Shown here: one piece after another, positions 37,004 to 44,162 of the stretch
How the letters are laid out: every line of letters begins with the position of its first letter
How positions within the stretch are numbered: the stretch's first letter is position 1
Origin: Paenibacillus sp. FSL H8-0548
GTDB taxonomy: Bacteria; Bacillota; Bacilli; Paenibacillales; Paenibacillaceae
DNA length: 64,000 nt
NCBI RefSeq assembly: GCF_038630985.1
Contig: NZ_CP152049.1
Location: forward strand, 438,001 to 502,000
Direction: 5' to 3'
The notes under the pieces: model-generated
What the model was told of the DNA's origin: nothing
The model's database searches: none
The model's input: only the letters and a program-made list of their open reading frames with translations
Position numbers and translations under genes: made by a program

Positions 37004-37919
37004 GAATAAATTCCAATGTCTCTATGTGACGAATTGAATGATCTCTGTTGGATAGAATATTAGTATTTCTGTTCGGATTCAGCACTTACTTGAATGTGAA
37101 TGGTTGCCGAACTGCCTTAAAGTATTAAGGGCTCATGCTATTTGGATGCTAGGTATATGCGTAATATAAACTCGTTAAGGCGCAAAAGTACACTTGTCGA
37201 TAAAAGAAAAAATTGTAGTTTGCGCGTCAAAGCACTAAATTCTGTAATCAGTTCTTATCGATTAAGCGTGAGCTGAAGAGTGGTTTTACCAATAAGACAA
37301 TATATCACCTACGAGGGTCAAATCCACACTGTTCTAAATATTAAATGAATATGGTTCTCAGCAGCGGTCCCGCAGGTTTCTTAGGTTTAGCTTAAACCAG
37401 TTGGATGAGAATACGGCTTCCTTATTGAAGAACTTGAGATTGATAACAACGAAGCATTAAAATTCCTATTATAGGAAGAAAAACTATATTTCACCAATAC
37501 ACTTCATGCTGTAAGTGGTAAGTAGTAATATCTAGAGTCTGATTGTGACAGAAGAAGCAAACAGCTGAATCCATTAAATTTTCTGATATATTTAATTAGG
37601 ACGCCCCAGATTCCAACATCTGGAAGCGCATGACAATATGTTGTCTTGTTCGATCTCACCTCTTCTATCTTTCTGCGTATTTAAATCATAATACACTATG
37701 TTTTATTTTACATGGTACAGACTATTTGGGATTTACCAATGTACATACTCGATAAAGGTAAACTTTTAAAAATTAAATGATTGACTTCGAAAGTTTTCAG
37801 CAGAAACTGAATGTTGTTCAGATACAATGATTATTGTGTGTACAACATAAGCTGCGAGTATTACTCATACGTATATAAACTAATGTAAATACATAATGCA
37901 ACAAATAGTGATTGAGCAT
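37004..37919. other. Gene-poor A/T-rich stretch at the end of the polysaccharide locus
   Basis: About 900 bases with stops in all frames. Short readable patches occur, for example near 37300-37510, where broken plus-strand frames give an ITYEGQIHTVLNI-like string, but no frame continues and no family is recognised. There is no terminal inverted repeat or transposase motif I can identify. It looks like decayed coding DNA, consistent with the truncated epimerase copy just downstream. Confidence 0.5.
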
Positions 37920-38519
37920 TTACTCGAAAACATTAATAGAATCGACACTTTTTATTACTTTAGCAGGATTGCCCCCAGCAACTACCATAGGGGGAATGTT
38001 TCTTGTTACAACGCTACCAGCTGCTATTACACTACCTTCTCCAATGGTTACGCCTGGAAGAATAATAGAATTAGCACCAATCCAAACGTTATTTTTGATA
38101 ACAACAGGATTAGAATCACCAATTGTATTAATACGATTAGAGGGATTATCGAAAGACAAATCATGGCCACTACCATCTATGATTTGAGTATTGGCAGCAA
38201 TCAAGCAATTCTTTCCTATTGAAATTTTCTCATAGGCGTGAATACAAGTACCATGAATTCTTGTATTATCACCTATAATTATTTCAGCGTTGGGTCTATC
38301 TGCATATAGCTTAACGGGTGAATGCATGTTAATGTGATAGCCCTTGTTTCTAGAATTTAATGTTACATTATTTCCCATTACTATCTTTCCTCCATTTCTA
38401 ATATCCACAATTGGGGAGTCAATTACTTTTAGTTTTGTACCAAATGTGAGTCCTTTAGTTCTCTTGAGCTTATTAAAGATTAATTTTCTTTTAAGTCGAT
38501 ATATGATTTTTTGTAACAT
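37920..38519 (-). CDS. Left-handed beta-helix acetyltransferase (hexapeptide repeat)
   Basis: 199 residues. The protein is built of hexapeptide repeats, with [20 protein letters not shown] in the middle and the end [32 protein letters not shown], typical of maltose/galactoside O-acetyltransferase relatives. The catalytic histidine is probably the one in [10 protein letters not shown]. It is the only gene of this region on the minus strand, between the intact epimerase and the epimerase pseudogene. It probably acetylates a sugar of the polymer. Orientation and A/T content suggest separate insertion into the locus. Confidence 0.88.
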   Translation of the reverse strand: MLQKIIYRLKRKLIFNKLKRTKGLTFGTKLKVIDSPIVDIRNGGKIVMGNNVTLNSRNKGYHINMHSPVKLYADRPNAEIIIGDNTRIHGTCIHAYEKISIGKNCLIAANTQIIDGSGHDLSFDNPSNRINTIGDSNPVVIKNNVWIGANSIILPGVTIGEGSVIAAGSVVTRNIPPMVVAGGNPAKVIKSVDSINVFE

Positions 38520-38647
38520 GAAAATATCGTCTCCCTATAATAGTATATAGTTGTATAATAACATTTAATTCATTATTAGGTTTACCAAAGTGAATAATAT
38601 TTGCTATTAAGTTAAGTATGATCCATTAATAAAAAAACACAGTAAAA

Positions 38648-38998
38648 AATGGCGGAACAGTAAACTTTCTAAACAACACGTAAGTACCTTTTTATGAGGA
38701 AGATGATTTTGATTTTCCTGTCTCTCCGTATGTTGCAATGAAAAATGGTATGCTTCTGTGTCATACTTATCATAGCTTATACAGTACAATCAGCTTGAAA
38801 AGAATGGTCGAGGCAATAGAGGATACATTAGGAAAGAATGCTGAAATCAATAAAATATCTCTGCAGCTTGGAGATGTAAATAGGACATTTGCGAAAGTGA
38901 GCAAGGCAAAAGAAGTATTAGGATACAATCCTTCTTGTGATATTGAGGACGGGATAAGGAATTTTGTCGAATGGTATAAAGCTTCAAATGACAAATAA
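38648..38998 (+). pseudogene. Internally deleted second copy of the UDP-glucuronate epimerase gene
   Basis: Three blocks match the gene at 36011-37003. The first matches the GGAACGGTAAAC region near 36353. The second matches the acidic loop and the YAATKKAGELLCHTYHSLY region near 36455-36545. The third matches the last 75 codons (SLKRMVEAIEDTLGKNAEINK through NFVEWYKA). About 80 and 250 bases are missing between blocks. An 86-codon frame from 38738 remains open, but the NAD-binding domain is gone, so no enzyme activity is expected. Confidence 0.85.
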
Positions 38999-39094
38999 GC
39001 AATAACATATAGGCTGCTCTGTTCAATTTTTCCATTCAATCCTATACATCCCCCTACAATTTTGGTACGATACCACTAAATAAACAACTGCATA

Positions 39095-39196
39095 AACCGT
39101 ACGATAAAGGCAAAACCATTGAAAAGTGGTGACGCAAAGCTAGAGGGGCTTATCTGTAATCAGAATGCCAGCCAGCTATCGAATATCGTACCTCCC
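39095..39196 (+). promoter_or_regulatory. Cyclic di-GMP class I (GEMM-I) riboswitch
   Basis: P1 is formed by GTACGATA (39099-39106) and TATCGTAC (39184-39191). Inside are the conserved AAGGCAAAACC, a stem capped by a GAAA tetraloop, the invariant GACGCAAAGC segment (39131-39140), a second stem-loop, and a GCCAGCCAGCTA segment in the receptor and ligand-closing position. This is the class I c-di-GMP aptamer pattern. A 52-codon gene with a strong ribosome-binding site begins 36 bases downstream. CCTCC (39191-39195) can pair with that gene's GGAGG (39219-39223), suggesting control at translation initiation. Confidence 0.85.
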
Positions 39197-39231
39197 GTCG
39201 TGGTTTATGTGAATAAATGGAGGGTCTTCAT

Positions 39232-39390
39232 ATGCTCATACGCGAAATTTTTGTACGTGAGTGGCATCAGCTTTGTATTGCATTTCATGAAAACCTATGG
39301 GAAGATTGCTTGGATGAAGAAAAGCGCATGGAACTCTATTTAAAGATCATATATCATAAGAATAAATTAGCGGCAGTCGCTCTTCCGTAA
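39232..39390 (+). CDS. Uncharacterised 52-residue protein under a c-di-GMP riboswitch
   Basis: GGAGGG (39219-39224) lies seven bases before ATG, ideal spacing. The frame encodes a Trp- and His-containing, partly helical protein beginning MLIREIFVREWHQL and ending NKLAAVALP; the middle is acidic (WEDCLDEEKRMELYL) with two cysteines in the whole chain. No signal peptide or membrane helix is seen. It matches no family I know. A terminator follows 45 bases later, so riboswitch, gene and terminator form a compact unit. It could be a c-di-GMP-controlled regulator or adaptor, which is inference. Confidence 0.65.
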   Translation: MLIREIFVREWHQLCIAFHENLWEDCLDEEKRMELYLKIIYHKNKLAAVALP

Positions 39391-39435
39391 ACCAACCCTT
39401 AGCGTACCCGTTATCGTTAAGAAGATGTTATATCC

Positions 39436-39479
39436 CAAGCTGACGCCTTATCCGTATAAGGTATCAGCTTGTTTTTTTT
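39436..39479 (+). terminator. Terminator after the riboswitch-controlled small gene
   Basis: CAAGCTGA/TCAGCTTG and GCCTTAT/ATAAGGT form two stacked stems around CCGT, followed by eight T. It separates the riboswitch unit from the next gene, although read-through is possible. Confidence 0.88.
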
Positions 39480-39500
39480 ATCTAATAAAAGGAGAATCAT

Positions 39501-39533
39501 ATGTGGATATTGCTCTTGCAACCGCACATATGA
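39501..39533 (+). CDS. Possible 10-residue leader peptide
   Basis: AAAAGGAG lies six bases before ATG, better than anything in front of the following gene. The frame reads MWILLLQPHI and stops. The next gene's ATG lies 10 bases after this stop, so translation could be coupled. The overlapping frame of the downstream gene also runs through here and encodes CGYCSC, so a frameshifted longer N-terminus with a zinc-ribbon-like start cannot be excluded. Confidence 0.3.
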   Translation: MWILLLQPHI

Positions 39534-39543
39534 ACCAAAAACA

Positions 39544-40257
39544 ATGAAAAAATGGAATATGAAACTTGCTATTCTTGCAGGTGCTGTCGTAATTATTGGT
39601 CTTGTGATCTATGGTGGTACGAGCTTGTATTCCAAGCTGAATCAAGTGAATGAGTTGAATGAACGTTTAAATGAATCGGCTGAGGCAGCCGAAGGATTGG
39701 AATCACCGGTTCCGACAAAGGAGCCAGCTGATCAAATAGAACAGACACCGGCTGCTGAGCCCACGCTAGCCCCAGAGCTAGTACCTTCTACTCAGCCTGA
39801 CGATGTCATTCAGCCTACTCCCACTGCAACTTTGACACCTGAACAAGCGTCTAATAACGTAGACAAGGGTCAGAAGCCGGAGAAAGCAGCCACGAGTTCA
39901 GAAGAGAAGTCCCGGAAGAAGAAAGAAATTGATGCTTCGGTCACTGCCAAGCTAGATAACCTGAAGTCATCCTGCCAAGCAGCTAGTAGAAGTCTAATTC
40001 AGCAGATCACGGATGAGCTGAGTGGTAATGAGGATGCTACGCTTGCGGATATTCAGTCCAAGTATCTGAGTAAGGTCATAACGGCAGAGTCGGATTGTGA
40101 TTTAAAGTTTAATGAATTGATAAGCAATGCCAAGAGTGAGTATAAAGCAGCCGAACTAGGCGATCAGCCCTTTCCTGATTGGAGCTCGCAATACGAGAAT
40201 GCGAAGGCAGGGGCTAGAGCCGATGCGCTTGCTGCTATTGTAAATTCGATTAAGTAG
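39544..40257 (+). CDS. Membrane-anchored protein with paired-cysteine helical domain (unknown function)
   Basis: 237 residues from ATG 39544. An N-terminal membrane helix (about 8-28) is followed by a short helical segment, then a Pro/Thr/Glu-rich linker (50-125) of the type that spans the cell wall. A charged C-terminal helical domain holds Cys144 in LKSSC and Cys185 in SDCDLKFNELIS. The same domain ends the next protein. No family is recognised. The start lacks its own ribosome site and may depend on the upstream leader frame. Topology predicts that the C-terminal domain is extracellular, where the two cysteines could form a disulphide. Confidence 0.75.
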   Translation: MKKWNMKLAILAGAVVIIGLVIYGGTSLYSKLNQVNELNERLNESAEAAEGLESPVPTKEPADQIEQTPAAEPTLAPELVPSTQPDDVIQPTPTATLTPEQASNNVDKGQKPEKAATSSEEKSRKKKEIDASVTAKLDNLKSSCQAASRSLIQQITDELSGNEDATLADIQSKYLSKVITAESDCDLKFNELISNAKSEYKAAELGDQPFPDWSSQYENAKAGARADALAAIVNSIK

Positions 40258-40259
40258 CT

Positions 40260-40330
40260 ATATAAGTTGAATTTAAAAAATGATCTACTCGCACAGCGTA
40301 CAAAACGTAAATTTCTAGTTCAACTTATAT
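40260..40330. repeat. 71-bp element with perfect 12-bp terminal inverted repeats
   Basis: ATATAAGTTGAA (40260-40271) and TTCAACTTATAT (40319-40330) are perfect inverted copies around 47 bases. It occupies most of the gap between the two surface-protein genes. The transcript could fold into a long hairpin. No T run follows. The interior contains TGATCTACTCGC, also found at 62.5 kb. Confidence 0.6.
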
Positions 40331-40355
40331 GGTTCTATTATTTTGAGGAGGATCT

Positions 40356-41288
40356 ATGAAACAGTCACGTATATTATCTATTTTTCTTGTTGCTATGATG
40401 CTATCTTCCGTATTTGCTGCCGCTGTATCGGCAGCGACGACAACAATCAAGGTCAAGACACAGCAGATTGGTCTGCAATTTGATGGACAAGCGCTTAAAC
40501 TGCCTGACGGTCAGTATTCTTTTATATATGAAGGACGTACTTATGTGCCAATCCGTTATATCTCTTACGCGCTGCAAAAATCTGTGCACTGGGATGGCGC
40601 GAAGGCTGCAGTCTCAGAGCCGACAGAGAAAGAGCTTGCTGCGCTGAAGAAGCAGCTTCAAAGTGCAGCTGCGGGCAGCCAGAAGCCACAGGCAAGTGTT
40701 GAAATTGCGATTCAGCCTGTAAAGGCATCGTTGGTATTCGATGGGAAGACGGCATCCTTGCCGAGTGGGCAATCCATTTATAACTACAAAGGCTCTATCT
40801 ATGTGCCGATTCGCTTCTTGTCTGAGTCAGTAGGGACGCAGATTAGCTTTGACCCTATTACGAAGACAGTTAGTGGAGAGTCTGCTGCATATCGAGCTGG
40901 GCAAGGAACAGGTGGAGGCGCCGTCGACGGTGGTACTACTGGTAATGCTGGCAGTGGCGGAACAGGCGGCGGAGTGGTTAAACCGACTTATGAGCAAATT
41001 ACAGCAGATACCGAATTAAAGCTTGCTGCTTTGAAAGAAAGCTGCTGGGCGACTCTGACGGATATTGGTCTTCAATACCTGGCGGCAAGTGCTGTGGATC
41101 AACCTAGCATTAAGGAAAAAGGGCTTCAGAAGCTGAACAATTGCTCTGTAAAGTTTGAGGCGATTATGTCAGATGCTACAGCTAAGCTGACAACAAACGG
41201 ATATAGCACGGATATTATTGCTACTTACCGTGATACCTTCAACAAAGAGCTGGAAGCAGGAAGAGCTCTTGCGGAGGGCATAGCTTAA
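40356..41288 (+). CDS. Secreted stalk-domain protein with C-terminal paired-cysteine domain
   Basis: 310 residues. A signal peptide ends near VSAA (residue 27). Two copper-amine-oxidase N-terminal-type stalk domains follow: about 38-87 (GRTYVPIRYISYAL) and about 123-173 (GSIYVPIRFLSESVG). A Gly-rich linker (183-207) leads to a helical domain with Cys230 in LKESC and Cys263 in NNCSVKFEAIMS. That last domain resembles the end of the preceding protein. The stalk domains are common on Paenibacillus-type surface proteins and are not enzymes here. GAGGAGG lies before ATG. The function is probably envelope-associated. Confidence 0.88.
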   Translation: MKQSRILSIFLVAMMLSSVFAAAVSAATTTIKVKTQQIGLQFDGQALKLPDGQYSFIYEGRTYVPIRYISYALQKSVHWDGAKAAVSEPTEKELAALKKQLQSAAAGSQKPQASVEIAIQPVKASLVFDGKTASLPSGQSIYNYKGSIYVPIRFLSESVGTQISFDPITKTVSGESAAYRAGQGTGGGAVDGGTTGNAGSGGTGGGVVKPTYEQITADTELKLAALKESCWATLTDIGLQYLAASAVDQPSIKEKGLQKLNNCSVKFEAIMSDATAKLTTNGYSTDIIATYRDTFNKELEAGRALAEGIA

Positions 41289-41304
41289 AAACACAAAAAA
41301 AAGG

Positions 41305-41348
41305 GACAGTAGTGAAGTTGCATCGACTTCTCTATTGTCTTTTTTTTT
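41305..41348 (+). terminator. Terminator after the stalk-domain gene
   Basis: GACAGTAGTGAAGT pairs with ACTTCTCTATTGTC, two mismatches, around a TGCATCG loop, followed by nine T. Confidence 0.85.
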
Positions 41349-41553
41349 GATAGTAAAGACACTACCAAAGTCCTAATTTTTACGTTAAACTACTATTATT
41401 AACAAATTTACAATCATACAGCAGCGCAGATGAAATAAGTGTGGCTTAGCAAAGTCACCTTTGAATAGAATCCATGAAGCAATATTAGTCTTATCCAATG
41501 ATTGCTTGATTATTCTTTAAAGAGGCTGCTTCCTATGGGAAGGGTGAACAGTT

Positions 41554-41793
41554 ATCAAAGATAATATCCTAAATAAGCAACAGCTAGAGCGAATGATAGA
41601 GATGCTTCGGCAGGAAATGGTCGGAAAATTGTTGTTGAGCCAGTCTTATCATGCTGAAGAGGTGTTAGGGGCGAGTCAAGCTCTGGATCGAGTATTAAAT
41701 TGTTATGATTGTTTACGCTTTAATAGAAGCTGTGAGAATGAGATGAAATGTGAGTCACGCTCTCTATTGTTAGGAGATTCTTATGTTATTTAA
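41554..41793 (+). CDS. Spo0E-like aspartyl-phosphate phosphatase
   Basis: The core SQALDRVLNCYDC contains the S-x2-LD-x3-x2-Y motif that Spo0E-family phosphatases use against phospho-Spo0A. The preceding LERMIEMLRQEM is the usual first helix. From ATG 41593 the protein is 66 residues and starts in the middle of that helix. The frame is open back to a TGA at 41545; GGAAGGGTG lies about eight bases before ATC 41554, which would give a 79-residue protein with a full helix. I use the longer form but the start is uncertain. It should delay sporulation by dephosphorylating Spo0A. The C-terminus overlaps a convergent small gene. Confidence 0.7.
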   Translation: MKDNILNKQQLERMIEMLRQEMVGKLLLSQSYHAEEVLGASQALDRVLNCYDCLRFNRSCENEMKCESRSLLLGDSYVI

Positions 41794-41917
41794 AGAGGCG
41801 TTTACGTTTATTGTTTCTATACTTATACCAATAATCCCCGTTCTCATCTTTGAATAGCCGTATGCCAAATATTTTTAAAGGTGTAGATAATTCGGTAAAC
41901 ATTAAATAACTGGACAT
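41786..41917 (-). CDS. Small 43-residue basic protein, unknown
   Basis: On the minus strand GAGGAG lies six bases before ATG 41917. The frame encodes a basic protein beginning MSSYLMFTELSTPL and ending RNNKRKRLFK, with GDYWYKY in the middle. Candidate boxes TAGTCA and TATTAT, 17 bases apart, lie further upstream near 41952-41980. It overlaps the Spo0E-like gene tail-to-tail by eight bases. No family is recognised; the size and the basic end suggest a small regulator or sporulation protein, which is speculative. Confidence 0.5.
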   Translation of the reverse strand: MSSYLMFTELSTPLKIFGIRLFKDENGDYWYKYRNNKRKRLFK

Positions 41918-42171
41918 AGGGATCTCCTCGCTTTAGTTCTTATTTAGTTATAATACCAAACTTTAGTCTTATTGACTATAATAATAACAGGATATTTGTA
42001 CTATTATTTTTCCGTCTGCTGAAAGTGTATCATAATACTATAGTTGATCTTTCAGCTGTAAAATAGTGATCGTTGTCATCTTTTTTGTCATATGACAGTT
42101 TTTTATGCTGGCTATTTTCACGTATGATAGAAAGGGGGAAAGCAAGCGGCATTGCAGGAGGTGCAAGTAAA

Positions 42172-42711
42172 TTGAATAAAACGAATAAGTGGATGCCAAC
42201 TATTTTATGGGGATTATTGCTTGTTGGATGGCTCGGGCTCTTGTTCCTATTCTCGTCTCAGACGTATGAGCAGCAAAGTATTCAGCCCTTTCTTCGCAGT
42301 CATTTTAGCTATGAACAGCTTGTAAGCTGGCTGCCTGATGTTACGATTACTTATCGAACCAGCGTCGTTAATTCTCACGATCGGCCATATAGCTTTATTG
42401 AATTCTTATTTCGCAAAGGTGCGCACTTGTTTGTATACGCAGTATTTGCTGCCATGCTTTATATGTTCCTGCGTGCTCTGAGCCGCGGCCGCTGGTTCAT
42501 TTCGATGGTTATTACGCTATTAGTAGCGATAGCTGTTCCCGCTTTGGACGAGTGGAACCAGCTTGGCTCTGATGAGCGTACGGGCAGCGCGACAGATATT
42601 GTGCTTGATTTTGCCGGTGGATGTGTAGGATTGCTTGTCTGTTTATGTATTTTGGGATTGGTGAGATTGTGGCGATTGCGATCACGGAAACGGTCCTCAT
42701 ATCGATTATAA
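42172..42711 (+). CDS. VanZ-like membrane protein
   Basis: 179 residues from TTG 42172, with AGGAGG nine bases upstream; earlier in-frame starts lack a ribosome site. Four membrane helices are predicted. The VanZ signatures are present: LFLFSSQ after the first helix, FLFRKGAHLFVYAVFAAML, and ALDEWNQLGSDERTGSATDIVLDFAGG. VanZ proteins of this kind are associated with low-level teicoplanin resistance or envelope functions. The gene stands alone and is followed by its own terminator. Confidence 0.9.
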   Translation: MNKTNKWMPTILWGLLLVGWLGLLFLFSSQTYEQQSIQPFLRSHFSYEQLVSWLPDVTITYRTSVVNSHDRPYSFIEFLFRKGAHLFVYAVFAAMLYMFLRALSRGRWFISMVITLLVAIAVPALDEWNQLGSDERTGSATDIVLDFAGGCVGLLVCLCILGLVRLWRLRSRKRSSYRL

Positions 42712-42714
42712 AGA

Positions 42715-42761
42715 AAGCTGTTGTTCAAACGATATCATCGGCTGAGCAGCAGCTTTTTTTT
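42715..42761 (+). terminator. Terminator after the vanZ-like gene
   Basis: AAGCTGTTGTTCA pairs with TGAGCAGCAGCTT with two G-T pairs, followed by eight T. Confidence 0.85.
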
Positions 42762-42864
42762 GGCTGCGAGCCTGACTCTTAATCGATCTCTAATAGCAAC
42801 TTTTCAAACCATTATGCGTCTAGATGGTATTGGTTACATAAATTGTTAATTCGGAGGACTGCGA

Positions 42865-44068
42865 GTGAAAAAGGCCCTTACCTTGCTAATCGTTGTTATG
42901 TCTTTCCTGTCATTAGGGAACGAAGGTTTTGTGCACGGAGCGAAAGCTCAAATCATTAAGGATATCCCTTTGACCGGTATTATCGACATTGATGATCGAA
43001 GCTATTCTGAGCAGTACTATGCTTTGCAAGAGGACGGAACGATATGGATAATGACTGGCAACGAGCCTGCAGTTAGAGGTCCGCGAATTGAAGGTGCTGT
43101 AAAAATATCAGGAAATCTTGTTCTTACTGCAAATGGAGACGTATGGGCTTGGGGTGCTAACCCTGCCGATCGTCCGAAACGTATCGAACAGCTGTCTAAT
43201 ATTGCGGATATTAGCGTAGGGCCTGCGAATATGGCTCTCAATGATAAGGGGCAGTTATACGTATGGGGAAGCCTGTGCTATGTATCACTTATGAGACCTG
43301 ATTTTCAAAATAATCAAGTACATTCATGTTCTCCCAGCGAAGGATCGCGAGCAGATATCGATCTAGCAAACCTTCCTAAATTCGCGCTTGAGAATGTGCT
43401 GGCCATACGGAGCTCACTGCAAAGCTTGATGGTGCTGATGAATGATGGGAAGACGGTTCAACGGTATGGCATCACTGACTTCTTCACGGATATGGGCATG
43501 CATAGTATGGGGCAAATCTGATTGGGTGGAAGGATCGGTACAGCGGATACAGCCCTTGAAGAACATTGTTCAGCATGCCATTGCCCTAAATAGCGGTACT
43601 GCCTTGGATAAGGATGGCATCGTTTGGACATGGGGTAATCGTCGTAATATGCCTTATAGCGGGAAGCCGGACAAATTGAGAACCAAGATTGACGCGCAGC
43701 CAGCAACGCGACAGCTGTCATTAAAAATTAACAGTGCGTATGTCGCTTCGAATCCCGGTCCCATCCAAATGAACGGGGTCACCCTCGTGCCGCTGCGTGT
43801 ATTATTCGAGTCGATAGGCGCAAAGGTTAACTATGTTAACGACAAGATTACGATCTCTTATGGCAAACAAGTGCTAGAGATAAAGGTATATGATACAAAG
43901 GCTGTAATGAACGGGAAAAATCTCAAAATGAATGCAGCGCCAACGTCTTATCAGGGTAAAACGTATGTGCCTGTCAGGTTTATTTCAGAAGCCCTTGGTG
44001 CGGCTGTCGAGTGGGATCCCGCGGACAGCTGTGTCGTTTTAAAGCTGCCTATAGCAGCTTCTAAGTGA
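42865..44068 (+). pseudogene. RCC1-like/stalk-domain surface protein, frameshifted
   Basis: The first frame (42865-43521) has a signal peptide and RCC1-type beta-propeller repeats: DGTIWIMTG, NGDVWAWGA, KGQLYVWGS. Near 43480-43500 the propeller continues in the next frame (IVWGKSDWVEG, DGIVWTWGN). That second frame then ends with two stalk-type segments, PIQMNGVTLVPLRVLFESIG and KTYVPVRFISEALGAAVEWD. A single extra base near 43490 explains the break. The intact protein would be about 400 residues and secreted. It may be a true pseudogene or a sequencing error, since both halves keep good codons and domain order. Confidence 0.85.
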
Positions 44069-44162
44069 TCTTATTTTGCTTCCTGGCGGCGTAAGAAAAT
44101 AGTTAAGGACAAAGTGGTCTGCTATCCCTTATAATCGTCTAGATATTATGTAGATTCGGTAA

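Noticed and set aside
37004..37919. Insertion sequence between epimerase and acetyltransferase
   Set aside because: No terminal inverted repeats, target duplication or transposase motif could be found despite broken coding-like patches.
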